Positions 49,559 through 58,223 of a DNA stretch of 64,000 nucleotides are shown piece by piece. The position numbers and the translations under genes were made by a program. This stretch comes from Flavobacterium ammonificans (GTDB lineage: Bacteria > Bacteroidota > Bacteroidia > Flavobacteriales > Flavobacteriaceae): positions 806,001-870,000 of the forward strand of contig NZ_AP025185.1 in NCBI RefSeq assembly GCF_020886115.1, in the 5' to 3' direction. A model generated the notes under the pieces. The model was not told where the DNA came from. It did not search any database and saw nothing but the letters and a program-made list of their open reading frames with translations. Position 1 is the first letter of the stretch; every line of letters starts with the position of its first letter.

Positions 49559-51127
49559 ATGAATTCGATTGATTATCTAATTGTAATTATCTATTTAGCC
49601 TTAATGGTCTATTTAGGAATACGGTTTAAAAAAAATTCAGAGAGCAATGATTATTTTCTAGGAGGTAAAAGTTTTGGGTGGTTTAGCCTTTGCTTATCTA
49701 CTATGGCAACACAACTTTCCGTAATCAGTTTTGTTTCTGCTCCAGCATTTGTTGGATTGAGAGAAGGAGGAGGGATGCAATGGCTCACTTTTGAATTTGG
49801 AGTTCCTATAGCAATGATTATTTTAATTACTATTATTGGACCTGTTCTTTATAATTCGGGTATTGTAAGTGTTTACGAATTTTTAGAAAAAAGATTTAAT
49901 AGAACATCAAGGCTTTTAATTAGTAGTATGTTTTTAATTAGTAGGTCTTTTGCTACTGGGGTAACCATATATGCAGTTGGATTAATTTTGTCTTCCATTT
50001 TGCAAATTTCTTTTTGGCAAACTATGGTAATTGTAGGATTCATTACAATTATTTATTCTCTTGAAGGAGGAATGAAAGCTATCGTTTATAGCGAAGTGGC
50101 ACAAATGATTATAAAATTTATGGGAATAATCATTATCATTATTGCAGGACTATATTATATTGGTGGCTGGGGTAATTTCCTAACCCATTTAGATTATGAC
50201 CGACTTACTGTTATTGACTTTTCAAAGTCAGGATTTGACGGATCAGAGTATGGTTTTTTTCCGATGCTTTTCGGGGGTATATTTCTATATACTTCTTACT
50301 ATGGAACTGATCAAATTCAGGTTCAAAGATTATTATCTGCTAAAAACGAGTTGACAGTAAAAAAATTATTACTCTTCAACGGTTTATTTAGATTTCCTAT
50401 CACTTTAGCCTACTGTTTTGGAGGATTAATTTTAGGAGCATTTGCGAATTCGAATCAAAATTTCGCCAATCTTATTCCGGCAGAAAAACCAGATTTAATG
50501 ATTCCATTATTTATCACTAACTATCTTCCGCATGGTATAATTGGAGTTATAGTGGTTGCAATAATTGCAGCAGGAATGTCTGCTTATAGCTCCACATTGA
50601 ATTCTCTTAGTGCAGTTACTATGGAAGATTTTGTTACCAAAAAATGGGATACTTCTGGAAAGAAATATGTACTATATAGTAAGTTAACTGGTTTAGGATG
50701 GGGTTTATTAACCATGTTTTTTGCTTTTTATGTTGGCGATATTGCTAAAACGGTAATTGAAGCAATAAACAAAATCGGATCCATGTTTTATGGTCCAATC
50801 CTAGCGATGTTTTTATTGGCAATTATTGGGAACAAGATTAAAGCTACGGCAGCGAATATAGGACTTGTTTGTGGGGTATTAACTAATGTAGTGATTTGGT
50901 TGTTTTTTGAAAATATTTTCTGGTTTTGGTGGAATGCCATTGGTGCATTAGTAACCTTATTTTTAGGGACTTTAATTAGTTTTATTTTACCTCAACAAAA
51001 CAACGCATCAAATTCTAAGATCACTTTAGGAAAATTATTAGTTAAAGAGAATATAATTTTGTTTGTGTTTTTCTTGTTGATTCTTACGTTCTGTTATTTA
51101 TTGCCAATTGTGTTAGTTAAACCCTAA
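49559..51127 (+). CDS. Sodium:solute symporter (SSS family)
   Basis: 522 aa, about 13-14 membrane helices with few charged residues. Opens SIDYLIVIIYLALMVYLGIRFKKNSESNDYFLGGKSFGWF, typical of SSS/SGLT; the Na-site helix region MATQLSVISFVSAPAFVGLREGGG is present, as is GTDQIQVQRLLSAKN and AAGMSAYSSTLNSLSAV. SGLT relatives carry sugars, myo-inositol, sialic acid or other small solutes with Na+. Between the glycosidase (11 bp) and the glycerate kinase (6 bp), so it likely imports the locus substrate across the inner membrane. Confidence 0.93.
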   Translation: MNSIDYLIVIIYLALMVYLGIRFKKNSESNDYFLGGKSFGWFSLCLSTMATQLSVISFVSAPAFVGLREGGGMQWLTFEFGVPIAMIILITIIGPVLYNSGIVSVYEFLEKRFNRTSRLLISSMFLISRSFATGVTIYAVGLILSSILQISFWQTMVIVGFITIIYSLEGGMKAIVYSEVAQMIIKFMGIIIIIIAGLYYIGGWGNFLTHLDYDRLTVIDFSKSGFDGSEYGFFPMLFGGIFLYTSYYGTDQIQVQRLLSAKNELTVKKLLLFNGLFRFPITLAYCFGGLILGAFANSNQNFANLIPAEKPDLMIPLFITNYLPHGIIGVIVVAIIAAGMSAYSSTLNSLSAVTMEDFVTKKWDTSGKKYVLYSKLTGLGWGLLTMFFAFYVGDIAKTVIEAINKIGSMFYGPILAMFLLAIIGNKIKATAANIGLVCGVLTNVVIWLFFENIFWFWWNAIGALVTLFLGTLISFILPQQNNASNSKITLGKLLVKENIILFVFFLLILTFCYLLPIVLVKP

Positions 51128-51133
51128 CTAAAA

Positions 51134-52270
51134 ATGAAAATAATATTAGCTCCTGATAAATTCAAAGGGTCACTCTCTGCAGTCGATGTATGCAATGCTA
51201 TCGAAAAAGGCATAAAAAGGTTTGATCAATCCGTTGAAATTATCAAACATCCATTAGCCGATGGCGGCGAAGGTACTTTAACAATTCTAAATGATTTTTT
51301 CAAATTAAAGGAGAGAAACGTAATTGTAAATAATCCCTTATTTCAGCCTTGCGAGGCAACGTATTTGGTCAGTAATGATACTGCTTACATTGAAATGGCC
51401 ACCGCTTCAGGACTTCAATTACTTTCTGAAAATGAGAGAAATTGTTTTTATACAAGTACCTATGGAACGGGAGAATTAATTCTAGATGCAGTTAATAATG
51501 GGTTTAAAAATATAATATTATTTATTGGTGGTAGCGCTACAAATGATGCCGGTATTGGAATGGCTTCAGCATTAGGTTATGAATTTTATGACATTAACAA
51601 TCAAATAGTTGAGCCCATAGGGAAAGAACTTATTAATATTAATAGTATAGAAAGAAAAAATCTGAAGATTGACCTTAATTCTATTAAATGCACGGTTATC
51701 TGTGATGTGAAAAACGAATTATACGGACCTAATGGGGCTGCCTATATTTATGCATCTCAAAAAGGAGCTACATCATCACAAGTGGATCAATTAAATCAAG
51801 GATTAATTAATTTTAGTAATCAAGTAGAATTGTTTTTAGATAAAAAGATTGCTACAATTCCAGGAGCTGGAGCTGCTGGTGGATTAGGAGCTGGAGCCAT
51901 TTGTTTTTTAAATGCAAAACTTCAATCGGGAATTGATTTTGTTATGGAGCATACTAATTTTAATACAATAGTTAATTCTGATATTGACTTAATTATTACA
52001 GGAGAAGGCAGTGTAGACAAACAAACAATAGAAGGTAAGGTAGTTAGTGGAGTTGCTAGTAAAGCTTCTTTATTTAATATCCCTTTTATTATTGTTTCCG
52101 GCATCGCTAAGGACGTCAAACAAATACAAAATGAATTGAATCCAAACGCAATGTATTCCATAATGGAGACAGGCGTTACTCAAAAAGAGGCAATAGCAGA
52201 AGCTTCAAAATATTTAAATGACATTGGATTTCATTTGATTCAGCAATTTACTAGTAATAAAAATAATTAA
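51134..52270 (+). CDS. Glycerate kinase (GarK/GlxK type)
   Basis: 378 aa. Family PF02595-type motifs: opening KIILAPDKFKGSLSAVDVCNAI, HPLADGGEGTL, EMATASGLQLL, FIGGSATNDAGIGMASALGY, and LDKKIATIPGAGAAGGLGAGAI; ends with TGEGSVDKQTIEGKVVSGVA. All the diagnostic blocks are present. Phosphorylates D-glycerate to 2- or 3-phosphoglycerate, feeding glycolysis. Its tight placement between symporter and cupin is the main evidence that the locus releases glycerate. Confidence 0.95.
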   Translation: MKIILAPDKFKGSLSAVDVCNAIEKGIKRFDQSVEIIKHPLADGGEGTLTILNDFFKLKERNVIVNNPLFQPCEATYLVSNDTAYIEMATASGLQLLSENERNCFYTSTYGTGELILDAVNNGFKNIILFIGGSATNDAGIGMASALGYEFYDINNQIVEPIGKELININSIERKNLKIDLNSIKCTVICDVKNELYGPNGAAYIYASQKGATSSQVDQLNQGLINFSNQVELFLDKKIATIPGAGAAGGLGAGAICFLNAKLQSGIDFVMEHTNFNTIVNSDIDLIITGEGSVDKQTIEGKVVSGVASKASLFNIPFIIVSGIAKDVKQIQNELNPNAMYSIMETGVTQKEAIAEASKYLNDIGFHLIQQFTSNKNN

Positions 52271-52272
52271 TA

Positions 52273-52788
52273 ATGATTTTAGAAATACATTCAGAAGACA
52301 ATAAAGACTCAGTATTTAATAAAGTACAGCATTTTTTAAAGCAAAATGAATTTAAAATATCCAATCAAGATCAGTCCAGACCTTGGGGAGGTTTTTTTGT
52401 AATTGATGAAAATCAAGCCAGTTATTTTGCATCCGTTTTCTTTCCTCATTTAAAAATGTCAGAAATCCAAGTTACTGCTAAATTGAGTCCTAAAATATTA
52501 ATCGTAGCTCCAAAAGAGCGTTTGTCCTGGCAATTTCATTACCGAAGGTCAGAAATTTGGAAAGTAATTAACGGACAAGTGGGTTTTGTGAGTAGTATGA
52601 ATGACAGTGAAAATCCAAGTCAAATTCTTGTTACGGGCGATTGTGTTATGTTAGAAAAAGAAGAGCGCCATAGACTAATTGGTCTTGAATCTTGGGCCGT
52701 TATTGCAGAAATATGGCAACATACAGATTTAGAAAATCCATCTAACGAAGAAGACATAGTTCGACTTCAAGATGATTTTGGGAGATAG
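52273..52788 (+). CDS. Cupin of mannose-6-phosphate isomerase type II style
   Basis: 171 aa. RPWGGFFVID in the first third, a cupin core ISPKILIVAPKERLSWQFHYRRSEIWKVINGQVGF (in pieces: KERLSWQFHYRRSEIW, then KVINGQVGF), LEKEERHRLIGLESW, and a closing EEDIVRLQDDFGR that closely recalls the type II mannose-6-phosphate isomerase C-terminus (EDDIVRFEDRYGR-like). Possible metal ligands are the core His and the HRL His. Either isomerises mannose-6-phosphate or a related sugar phosphate, or is a sugar-binding accessory. Last gene of the locus, 2 bp after the kinase. Confidence 0.75.
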   Translation: MILEIHSEDNKDSVFNKVQHFLKQNEFKISNQDQSRPWGGFFVIDENQASYFASVFFPHLKMSEIQVTAKLSPKILIVAPKERLSWQFHYRRSEIWKVINGQVGFVSSMNDSENPSQILVTGDCVMLEKEERHRLIGLESWAVIAEIWQHTDLENPSNEEDIVRLQDDFGR

Positions 52789-52829
52789 TTCATTTTTATG
52801 GTTATGGTTTGTTTAAAATGAATTGATTA

Positions 52830-52851
52830 TACCCGTTATTTATAACGGGTA
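52830..52851 (+). terminator. Terminator of the glycerate-glycoside locus, shared with cvpA
   Basis: ACCCGTTA (52831-52838) pairs with TAACGGGT (52843-52850) with A/T flanks, followed by ATTTTTATTT. Lies between convergent genes. Confidence 0.75.
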
Positions 52852-52854
52852 TTT

Positions 52855-53358
52855 TTATTTCGTAGTCGCTTTTTGATACAATTTCTGAATTGAAGGAAAA
52901 ATAAAATCAGCTGTTTTTTGAATTGGATTAAAGAAAATAGAACGATCTAAAGTTTCTTTTTTGGCTAAAAAATGATTGTAATTGATCTTTTCGAAAACAC
53001 TAAAAAAGATACTCACTATTAAAACTGTTTTTAGCACTCTGAAAAAGCCACCACCAGCCTTGTTGATCCAACCCAAATAAGCGAAACTTACCAATTTAGT
53101 CAAAAACTTTCCTGCTAAAGACACACCAATTATCACTACCAAAAAAGTAAGGATAAAAGCAATAACTTGGATGGAATACGGATTCCACTTGACTACTCCC
53201 GCAAGTGCCGTTTTTGCCATAGACGAAAATTGGAAAGCCAAATAAATTCCTACAATTAAAGAAAAAAAAGAAGCTAGTTCTACAAAAAGTCCGTTTTGAA
53301 TGCCTTTGAACGCTGCATAGATCAATAATGTCCCAATAATAATGTCTAAAAAACCCAT
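52855..53358 (-). CDS. CvpA family membrane protein
   Basis: 167 aa from the ATG at 53358 (MGFLDIIIGTLLIYAAFKG). An in-frame ATG at 53382 lies upstream of the predicted transcript start (-7 element at 53380-53387), so the shorter start is favoured. Four membrane helices (FLDIIIGTLLIYAAFKGIQNG; LASFFSLIVGIYLAF; VIAFILTFLVVIIGVSLAG; VLKTVLIVSIFFSVFEK). The family is linked to colicin V production and envelope homeostasis; exact role unknown. Confidence 0.9.
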   Translation of the reverse strand: MGFLDIIIGTLLIYAAFKGIQNGLFVELASFFSLIVGIYLAFQFSSMAKTALAGVVKWNPYSIQVIAFILTFLVVIIGVSLAGKFLTKLVSFAYLGWINKAGGGFFRVLKTVLIVSIFFSVFEKINYNHFLAKKETLDRSIFFNPIQKTADFIFPSIQKLYQKATTK

Positions 53359-53379
53359 AGTTGAATTGTATAAAAAACC

Positions 53380-53387
53380 CAAAGATA
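53380..53387 (-). promoter_or_regulatory. -7 promoter element for cvpA
   Basis: TATCTTTG on the minus strand (53387 to 53380), perfect consensus, about 22 nt before the ATG at 53358. Confidence 0.5.
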
Positions 53388-53426
53388 AAAGAATTGTCGA
53401 TTGTCCATTCTCAATTTTCTACTTCT

Positions 53427-53434
53427 TATCTTTG
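53427..53434 (+). promoter_or_regulatory. -7 promoter element for the 118-aa gene
   Basis: TATCTTTG, perfect -7 consensus; TTG at 53401-53403 gives a 23-bp spacer. About 60 nt leader, containing the tandem repeat at 53464-53484. Confidence 0.45.
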
Positions 53435-53463
53435 TAGCTCAAATTTGGTTTCTTTTTGCAATT

Positions 53464-53484
53464 CGTAAATCGTAAATCGTAAAT
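53464..53484 (+). repeat. Short tandem repeat, 3 x 7 nt
   Basis: Three perfect copies of CGTAAAT (53464-53470, 53471-53477, 53478-53484) followed by CGCA, just before the 118-aa gene. Confidence 0.7.
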
Positions 53485-53494
53485 CGCACATCCA

Positions 53495-53851
53495 ATGTCA
53501 AGAGACGCACAATTAAAAGAACGCTGGGAACAGCTTGTAACTATATTATCCGATCGGTTTTCGCAAGGCGAAGATTTGGATTTGGATGCCATTATTTATT
53601 TAATAGGAATTCAAGAATTAGGAAAATTGCATCGCGAATTCAAGAAAGACGAAAAACTCAATCTGATGCACATTGCTATTTGTAGATTGCTAGAACCGTA
53701 TGGCTATTACGAATTTGAATTTTTCGACGAAGAAGGTTGGCCTCATTACAAAGTAAAAGAGGAATTACCGCCTTTAAAAGCTGGAGAACAATCGGTATTA
53801 ATGAAAGAGGCGATTGTGAATTATTTTCTGGAAAGAGAATTAATTAAGTAA
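53495..53851 (+). CDS. Conserved-looking hypothetical protein (118 aa)
   Basis: 118 aa, no signal or membrane segment. Helical and acidic: SRDAQLKERWEQLVTILSDRF, DAIIYLIGIQELGKLHREFKKDEKLNLMHIAICRLLEPYGY, then FDEEGWPHYKVKEELP and a helical end. The length, regular start and lack of frameshifts support a real gene; I do not know a characterised homologue. Sits between the cvpA and pheS genes, reading with pheS; the 78-bp gap contains the pheS promoter. Confidence 0.7.
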   Translation: MSRDAQLKERWEQLVTILSDRFSQGEDLDLDAIIYLIGIQELGKLHREFKKDEKLNLMHIAICRLLEPYGYYEFEFFDEEGWPHYKVKEELPPLKAGEQSVLMKEAIVNYFLERELIK

Positions 53852-53902
53852 GAGCGTTAGTAGTAAATACCAATCGAGGTTTCACTTTTCACTAAAAAAA
53901 CG

Positions 53903-53910
53903 TAATTTTG
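53903..53910 (+). promoter_or_regulatory. -7 promoter element of pheS
   Basis: TAATTTTG matches TAnnTTTG, 19 nt before the ATG at 53930. Read-through from the 118-aa gene is also possible. Confidence 0.45.
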
Positions 53911-53929
53911 CACCTTTACCAAAAGACGG

Positions 53930-54949
53930 ATGATAGATAAGATAAAAGAATATATTAGCGAAGCACAAGGGTTTTCCTCACAAGATCCAGCAGAACTAGA
54001 AGCTTTCAGAATTAAATTTTTAGGAAGTAAAGGACTTTTAAAAGAGTTATTTGCCGAATTTAAAAATGTTCCTAATGAACAGAAAAAAGAATTTGGACAA
54101 GTAATTAATTTATTAAAAACCTCTGCTGAAGACAAAGTAAAGTCTATTCAAGAAGCCTTAGAAAGTAAAGAAGAAAGCAAAGGATTTTATGGTGATTTAA
54201 CTCGTGCTGCTGAGCCGGTTTTGATAGGATCACGTCATCCAATTTCATTGGTTAAAAACCAAATCATCGATATTTTTTCTACTGTTGGTTTTAACGTGTC
54301 TGAAGGTCCAGAAATCGAAGACGATTGGCACAACTTTACTGCCTTGAACTTGCCAGAATACCATCCGGCTAGAGATATGCAGGATACTTTTTTTATTCAA
54401 ACCAATCCTGATATTTTATTGCGTACGCATACTTCATCTGTTCAAGTGCGTTATATGGAAAATAACAAACCGCCAATTAGAACTATTTCTCCTGGGCGTG
54501 TTTTTCGTAACGAAGCGGTTTCGTCACGTTCCCACTGTATTTTCCACCAAGTAGAAGGCTTGTATATCGACAAAGACGTTTCTTTTGCTGATTTAAAACA
54601 AACCTTATTGTATTTCACCAAAGAGATGTTTGGCAAGTCAAAAATTCGTTTGAGACCGTCTTATTTTCCTTTTACAGAACCAAGTGCCGAGATCGATATT
54701 TATTGGGGCTTGAAAACGGAAACGGATTACCGTATTACTAAAGGAACAGGTTGGTTAGAAATTGGAGGTTGCGGAATGGTTGATCCTAATGTTTTGAAAA
54801 ATTGCGGTATTGATCCAGAGGAGTACAATGGTTTTGCTTTTGGAATGGGAGTGGAACGTATTGCCATGTTGCTATACCAAATCGGAGATATTAGAATGTT
54901 TTACGAAAATGACGTTCGTTTCTTGGAACAATTCAAATCAATAGTATAA
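53930..54949 (+). CDS. pheS: Phenylalanine-tRNA ligase alpha subunit
   Basis: 339 aa, usual length. N-terminal coiled-coil tRNA-binding helix (FLGSKGLLKELFAEFKNVP), then class II motifs: GPEIEDDWHNFTALNLPEYHPARDMQDTFF (motif 1), VFRNEAVSSRSHCIFHQVEGLYID (motif 2, in pieces), ending with IGGCGMVDPNVLKNCGID and FGMGVERIAML (motif 3). Charges tRNA-Phe with PheT. The beta-subunit gene is not next door. Confidence 0.97.
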   Translation: MIDKIKEYISEAQGFSSQDPAELEAFRIKFLGSKGLLKELFAEFKNVPNEQKKEFGQVINLLKTSAEDKVKSIQEALESKEESKGFYGDLTRAAEPVLIGSRHPISLVKNQIIDIFSTVGFNVSEGPEIEDDWHNFTALNLPEYHPARDMQDTFFIQTNPDILLRTHTSSVQVRYMENNKPPIRTISPGRVFRNEAVSSRSHCIFHQVEGLYIDKDVSFADLKQTLLYFTKEMFGKSKIRLRPSYFPFTEPSAEIDIYWGLKTETDYRITKGTGWLEIGGCGMVDPNVLKNCGIDPEEYNGFAFGMGVERIAMLLYQIGDIRMFYENDVRFLEQFKSIV

Positions 54950-55000
54950 AAAAATAATTCGCCCTTTTTGAAGTAATATTTAGAAAGGGTTTTTTACAAT

Positions 55001-55408
55001 ATGAAGAAAGACATCATCATCCCCGAAGTAGAAAATGTTTTCATGGCGGTCGTTCAAGAATGGAGCGATGAGTTCATGGAAAAAGTCTGGTATGCTTATT
55101 TAGTAAATGATTCTGATTTCCAACTAGACGGAGTAATGGTCGTTTCTAAAGCATTTGGAACCATTGATGGAGAAATGAAAAAAACCTCGCTTTTGCGTCA
55201 TGCTTTTGCTGAAATCCCTGAGGTTTCGGTGGCTAAAATCGAATTGATTGAAAAAAGCGTATTGGCTTTAAACAATGAGTTTATGGTCACTTTTTTTATA
55301 GGCAATACTTTGTATGACAAGAAATTTATTTTCAAAGCAAATAGTATAAACGAAGCGAATCAGGAAGAAGTGCCAATTCTATTTGTAGACGGCGTAATTG
55401 TTCGATAA
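55001..55408 (+). CDS. Conserved-looking hypothetical protein (135 aa)
   Basis: 135 aa, cytosolic, acidic: KKDIIIPEVENVFMAVVQEWSDEFMEKVWYAYLVNDSDF, DGVMVVSKAFGTIDGEMKKTSLLRHAF, FKANSINEANQEEVPILFVDGVIVR. Predicted alpha/beta domain. No signal, membrane or catalytic motif. 51 bp downstream of pheS, same strand. The conserved-looking tone (regular secondary structure, no low complexity) makes it a real gene of unknown function. Confidence 0.75.
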   Translation: MKKDIIIPEVENVFMAVVQEWSDEFMEKVWYAYLVNDSDFQLDGVMVVSKAFGTIDGEMKKTSLLRHAFAEIPEVSVAKIELIEKSVLALNNEFMVTFFIGNTLYDKKFIFKANSINEANQEEVPILFVDGVIVR

Positions 55409-55421
55409 TATATCCTACAAC

Positions 55422-55467
55422 AAACTGCAGATCAGCGGAATTAGTATAATCAGTGAATCTGCGGTTT
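55422..55467 (+). terminator. Terminator with long imperfect stem
   Basis: AAACTGCAGAT (55422-55432) pairs with ATCTGCGGTTT (55457-55467), one G-U pair, then TTTCTTTT. The 24-nt loop contains CAGCGGAATTAG and ATAATCAGTGA, text that looks like part of a spread repeat. Confidence 0.6.
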
Positions 55468-55489
55468 TTCTTTTATATGGTTTAAAATT

Positions 55490-55705
55490 CTATTTTCCTT
55501 CACGGCGTTTTTTAGCGGTCCAGCTAGAATAGCCCAACACAAAAACCCCAAAAACAATATAACCAACGGCTCTAAAATAGTAACCATAGTCTGCTAATTG
55601 GACTGCAAGCGGCGTGGTTTCAGACAGGTACCAAGTAGAAAACCCTATCATGAAAAGTCCCCAAAAAACGCCTGTTTTAACCTGATATTTCCATCTGTCG
55701 CTCAT
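55490..55705 (-). CDS. Small two-helix membrane protein (71 aa)
   Basis: 71 aa: KYQVKTGVFWGLFMIGFSTWYL, a helix about 8-28, then a second helix about 43-60 (YFRAVGYIVFGVFVLGYSSW), and a basic end (TAKKRREGK) putting both ends in the cytosol. No known family. It starts 12 bp after the gpsA stop on the same strand and is probably co-transcribed with it. Likely real; function unknown. Confidence 0.65.
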   Translation of the reverse strand: MSDRWKYQVKTGVFWGLFMIGFSTWYLSETTPLAVQLADYGYYFRAVGYIVFGVFVLGYSSWTAKKRREGK

Positions 55706-55716
55706 AATTATTGTAT

Positions 55717-56712
55717 TTAATCCAGTTGATCTGTCAAATTTTTGAATACTTTTTTGGCATTTTTTCCTTCGTATAAAACACTATACACGGCGTCAATAAT
55801 GGGAGTTTTAGCGCCATAGCCTTGATTCAATTGGTAGGCACTTTTAGTAGCATAATAGCCCTCAGCCACCATACTCATTTCCATCATAGCACTTTTTACA
55901 GTATAGCCTTTCCCAATCATATTTCCGAACATTCTATTTCGAGAAAAAACGGAATAACCAGTAACCAATAAATCGCCTAAATAAGCCGAATCATTGATGT
56001 TGCGTTTCATTTTATGGACTTTTTTGATGAACTTTTTCATCTCTCGAATCGCATTACTCATCAAAACCGATTGGAAGTTATCTCCATAGCCTAGACCGTG
56101 AGCCATACCTGCAGCTACTGCGTAAATGTTTTTTAACATCGCTGCATATTCAGTGCCAATAATGTCATCGGTAATTTTAGTTTTGATGTAATTGCTGGAT
56201 AGATTTTTAGCTACAATGGTTGCTTTTTTAGGATCTCCACATGCAATAGTTAAGTAGGAAAGACGCTCTAATGCTACTTCTTCGGCATGGCAAGGGCCAG
56301 TTATAACTCCAATATTTTCAAATGGAATTCCGTAATTGTTGTGAAAATGTTCTCCAACAATTAAACTGGTTTCAGGAACAATACCTTTAATAGCTGAGAA
56401 AATGATTTTGCCTTCAAGCGAACGGGTCAAATTACCCAATTCAGTTTCCAAAAAAGCTGAAGGAATTGCAAAAATTAGATAGTCGGCATAAGCAACGGCT
56501 TCGTTAATATCGTGGGTTAATTTTAGTTTATTGGTATCAAACTCAACCGAACTTAAGTAATTCGGATTGTGTTTTTCGGTTTTGATATGTTCAATTGCAG
56601 CTTCGTTACGCATGTACCAAGAAATCTCAGGTACATTAGCACATAACATTTTTGCAATAGCGGTAGCCCAACTACCTCCACCAATAACTGCAAACTTTAA
56701 ATTTTCGGTCAT
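55717..56712 (-). CDS. gpsA: Glycerol-3-phosphate dehydrogenase, NAD(P)+
   Basis: 331 aa. N-terminal Rossmann (FAVIGGGSWATAIAKMLC), VGEHFHNNYGIPFENIGVITGPCHAEEVA, and the substrate-binding Lys in GTEYAAMLKNIYAVAAGMAHGLGYGDNFQSVLM (in pieces: GTEYAAMLKNIYAV, GMAHGLGYGDN). Produces sn-glycerol-3-phosphate for phospholipid synthesis. It heads a unit that includes the small membrane protein. Confidence 0.95.
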   Translation of the reverse strand: MTENLKFAVIGGGSWATAIAKMLCANVPEISWYMRNEAAIEHIKTEKHNPNYLSSVEFDTNKLKLTHDINEAVAYADYLIFAIPSAFLETELGNLTRSLEGKIIFSAIKGIVPETSLIVGEHFHNNYGIPFENIGVITGPCHAEEVALERLSYLTIACGDPKKATIVAKNLSSNYIKTKITDDIIGTEYAAMLKNIYAVAAGMAHGLGYGDNFQSVLMSNAIREMKKFIKKVHKMKRNINDSAYLGDLLVTGYSVFSRNRMFGNMIGKGYTVKSAMMEMSMVAEGYYATKSAYQLNQGYGAKTPIIDAVYSVLYEGKNAKKVFKNLTDQLD

Positions 56713-56731
56713 TTTGTGTTTTGGATTTAAT

Positions 56732-56739
56732 CAAAAGTA
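56732..56739 (-). promoter_or_regulatory. -7 promoter element of gpsA
   Basis: TACTTTTG on the minus strand (56739 to 56732), consensus match, about 20 nt before the ATG. Confidence 0.45.
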
Positions 56740-56940
56740 GGAAAAAAAATAAAAAGCACCAATTTATTAGTGTTCTTACGCCAATAATAGAAGGCTGTTT
56801 AGAATTGTAAGCAGTTGAATTGTAAAAAAATAAATATCCACACACAATAAAAATGTACTATTTTACGTTATAAAGTATTAAGTGTCATTATTTTGTATTT
56901 AAATCTACTTTGAGTTAATTAGTTTTGTTTTTTGTATTTG

Positions 56941-56980
56941 AAAAAGGCGTTCCACAAATGAGCTAGTAGAACGTCTTTTT
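56941..56980 (-). terminator. Terminator after the alcohol dehydrogenase gene
   Basis: AAAAAGGCGTTC (56941-56952) pairs with GAACGTCTTTTT (56969-56980), one wobble, just past the leftward gene's stop at 56989. Confidence 0.7.
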
Positions 56981-56988
56981 ATTATTTA

Positions 56989-58152
56989 CTAATAGCTCAA
57001 TTCTACAATTTCACGTAGTTTTTCTAAAGTAATATTTTGTCTTTCTCCTAAAGCTTTCCAGTCCCTTTCTTCAAATCTGTTGACAATAAAATCAGCAGTA
57101 TTTTCAATATTGGAAGCGTTTTCAGAGATTTTAGTTTTCATACCCATTGTATGGTAAAATGCTACTGTTGCTTCAATGGCTTGACGTGCAATTTCTTCAT
57201 CAGTTCCAGTCAATTGGAATACTCTTTTACCGTATTGCGTTAATTTTTCTTTTTTGGTTTCAAACAAAACACGGTAAAGATTAGGACCAATAATAGCTAA
57301 TGTTCTAGCATGGTCAATATTGTACAACGCAGTTAATTCGTGTCCAATCATATGTGTTGCCCAATCTGAAGGAACTCCTTTTTGTATCAATCCATTTAAT
57401 GCCATGGTACAACTCCACATAAAATTAGAAGCTAAGGCATAATCTGTTGGATTTTCAACCACATCAGGACCTATTTCAATTAATGTTTGTAAAATACTTT
57501 CGGCGATGCGGTCTTGTAGAAATCCTTTGTGAGGATAAGTTAAATACTGTTCCAAAACATGAACATATGCATCAATCACGCCATTTTGCAATTGTCTTTT
57601 TGGTAAAGAAGCAATTACAGTTGGATCACAAATAGAAAATTTTGGAAACATGGCTGAGCCTCCAAAGTCGCGTTTCTCTTGAGTCGCTTTTATGGAAACT
57701 ACCGAACCTGAATTCATTTCACTTCCTGTAGCAGGTAAAGTCAGAACGGTTCCAAAAGGCACCACATCAGCACCTTCTTTGAAGATGATTCTTTTTTGAA
57801 GAATGTCTAATGGATTGCCTTCAAATTTGGCAGCAGCCGAGATGAATTTTACGCCATCAATTACACTTCCGCCCCCAACAGCTAGTATGAAATCTATTTT
57901 TTGTTCGCGAATGATTTCCACCGCTTTCATTAAGGTTTCGAAATACGGATTGGCTTCAATTCCACCAAATTCCACCACGTCAAACCCTTCTAATGCCGAT
58001 TTTACTTGATCGTAAATTCCGTTTTTAAAAATACTTCCGCCGCCATAGGCTACTAAGATTTTTGATTTTTTAGGAATTAAAGTGCTTAATTTTTCTATTT
58101 CTCCTTTTCCAAAAACTAATTTGACAGGATTGTATAATTCAAAGTTTAACAT
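56989..58152 (-). CDS. Iron-containing alcohol dehydrogenase (YqhD/BDH-like)
   Basis: 387 aa. Dinucleotide-binding domain with GGGSVIDGVKFISAAAKFEG and LTLPATGSEMNSGSVVS. Metal ligands: Asp and His in NGVIDAYVHVLEQY, and two His in DWATHMIGHELTALYNIDHARTL. Close in style to NADPH-dependent butanol dehydrogenase/YqhD, reducing toxic short aldehydes. Single gene with terminator; leftward from near 58170. Confidence 0.93.
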   Translation of the reverse strand: MLNFELYNPVKLVFGKGEIEKLSTLIPKKSKILVAYGGGSIFKNGIYDQVKSALEGFDVVEFGGIEANPYFETLMKAVEIIREQKIDFILAVGGGSVIDGVKFISAAAKFEGNPLDILQKRIIFKEGADVVPFGTVLTLPATGSEMNSGSVVSIKATQEKRDFGGSAMFPKFSICDPTVIASLPKRQLQNGVIDAYVHVLEQYLTYPHKGFLQDRIAESILQTLIEIGPDVVENPTDYALASNFMWSCTMALNGLIQKGVPSDWATHMIGHELTALYNIDHARTLAIIGPNLYRVLFETKKEKLTQYGKRVFQLTGTDEEIARQAIEATVAFYHTMGMKTKISENASNIENTADFIVNRFEERDWKALGERQNITLEKLREIVELSY

Positions 58153-58223
58153 AAGAGTAAGTTTTAATTAAAGATACACTATTGCATAGTTGTTTATGAT
58201 GAACGACTGTTAATTGTAGTATT

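Noticed and set aside
53358-53382. Upstream start of the CvpA gene
   Set aside because: The -7 element at 53380-53387 covers this ATG; a transcript from it would begin after the codon.
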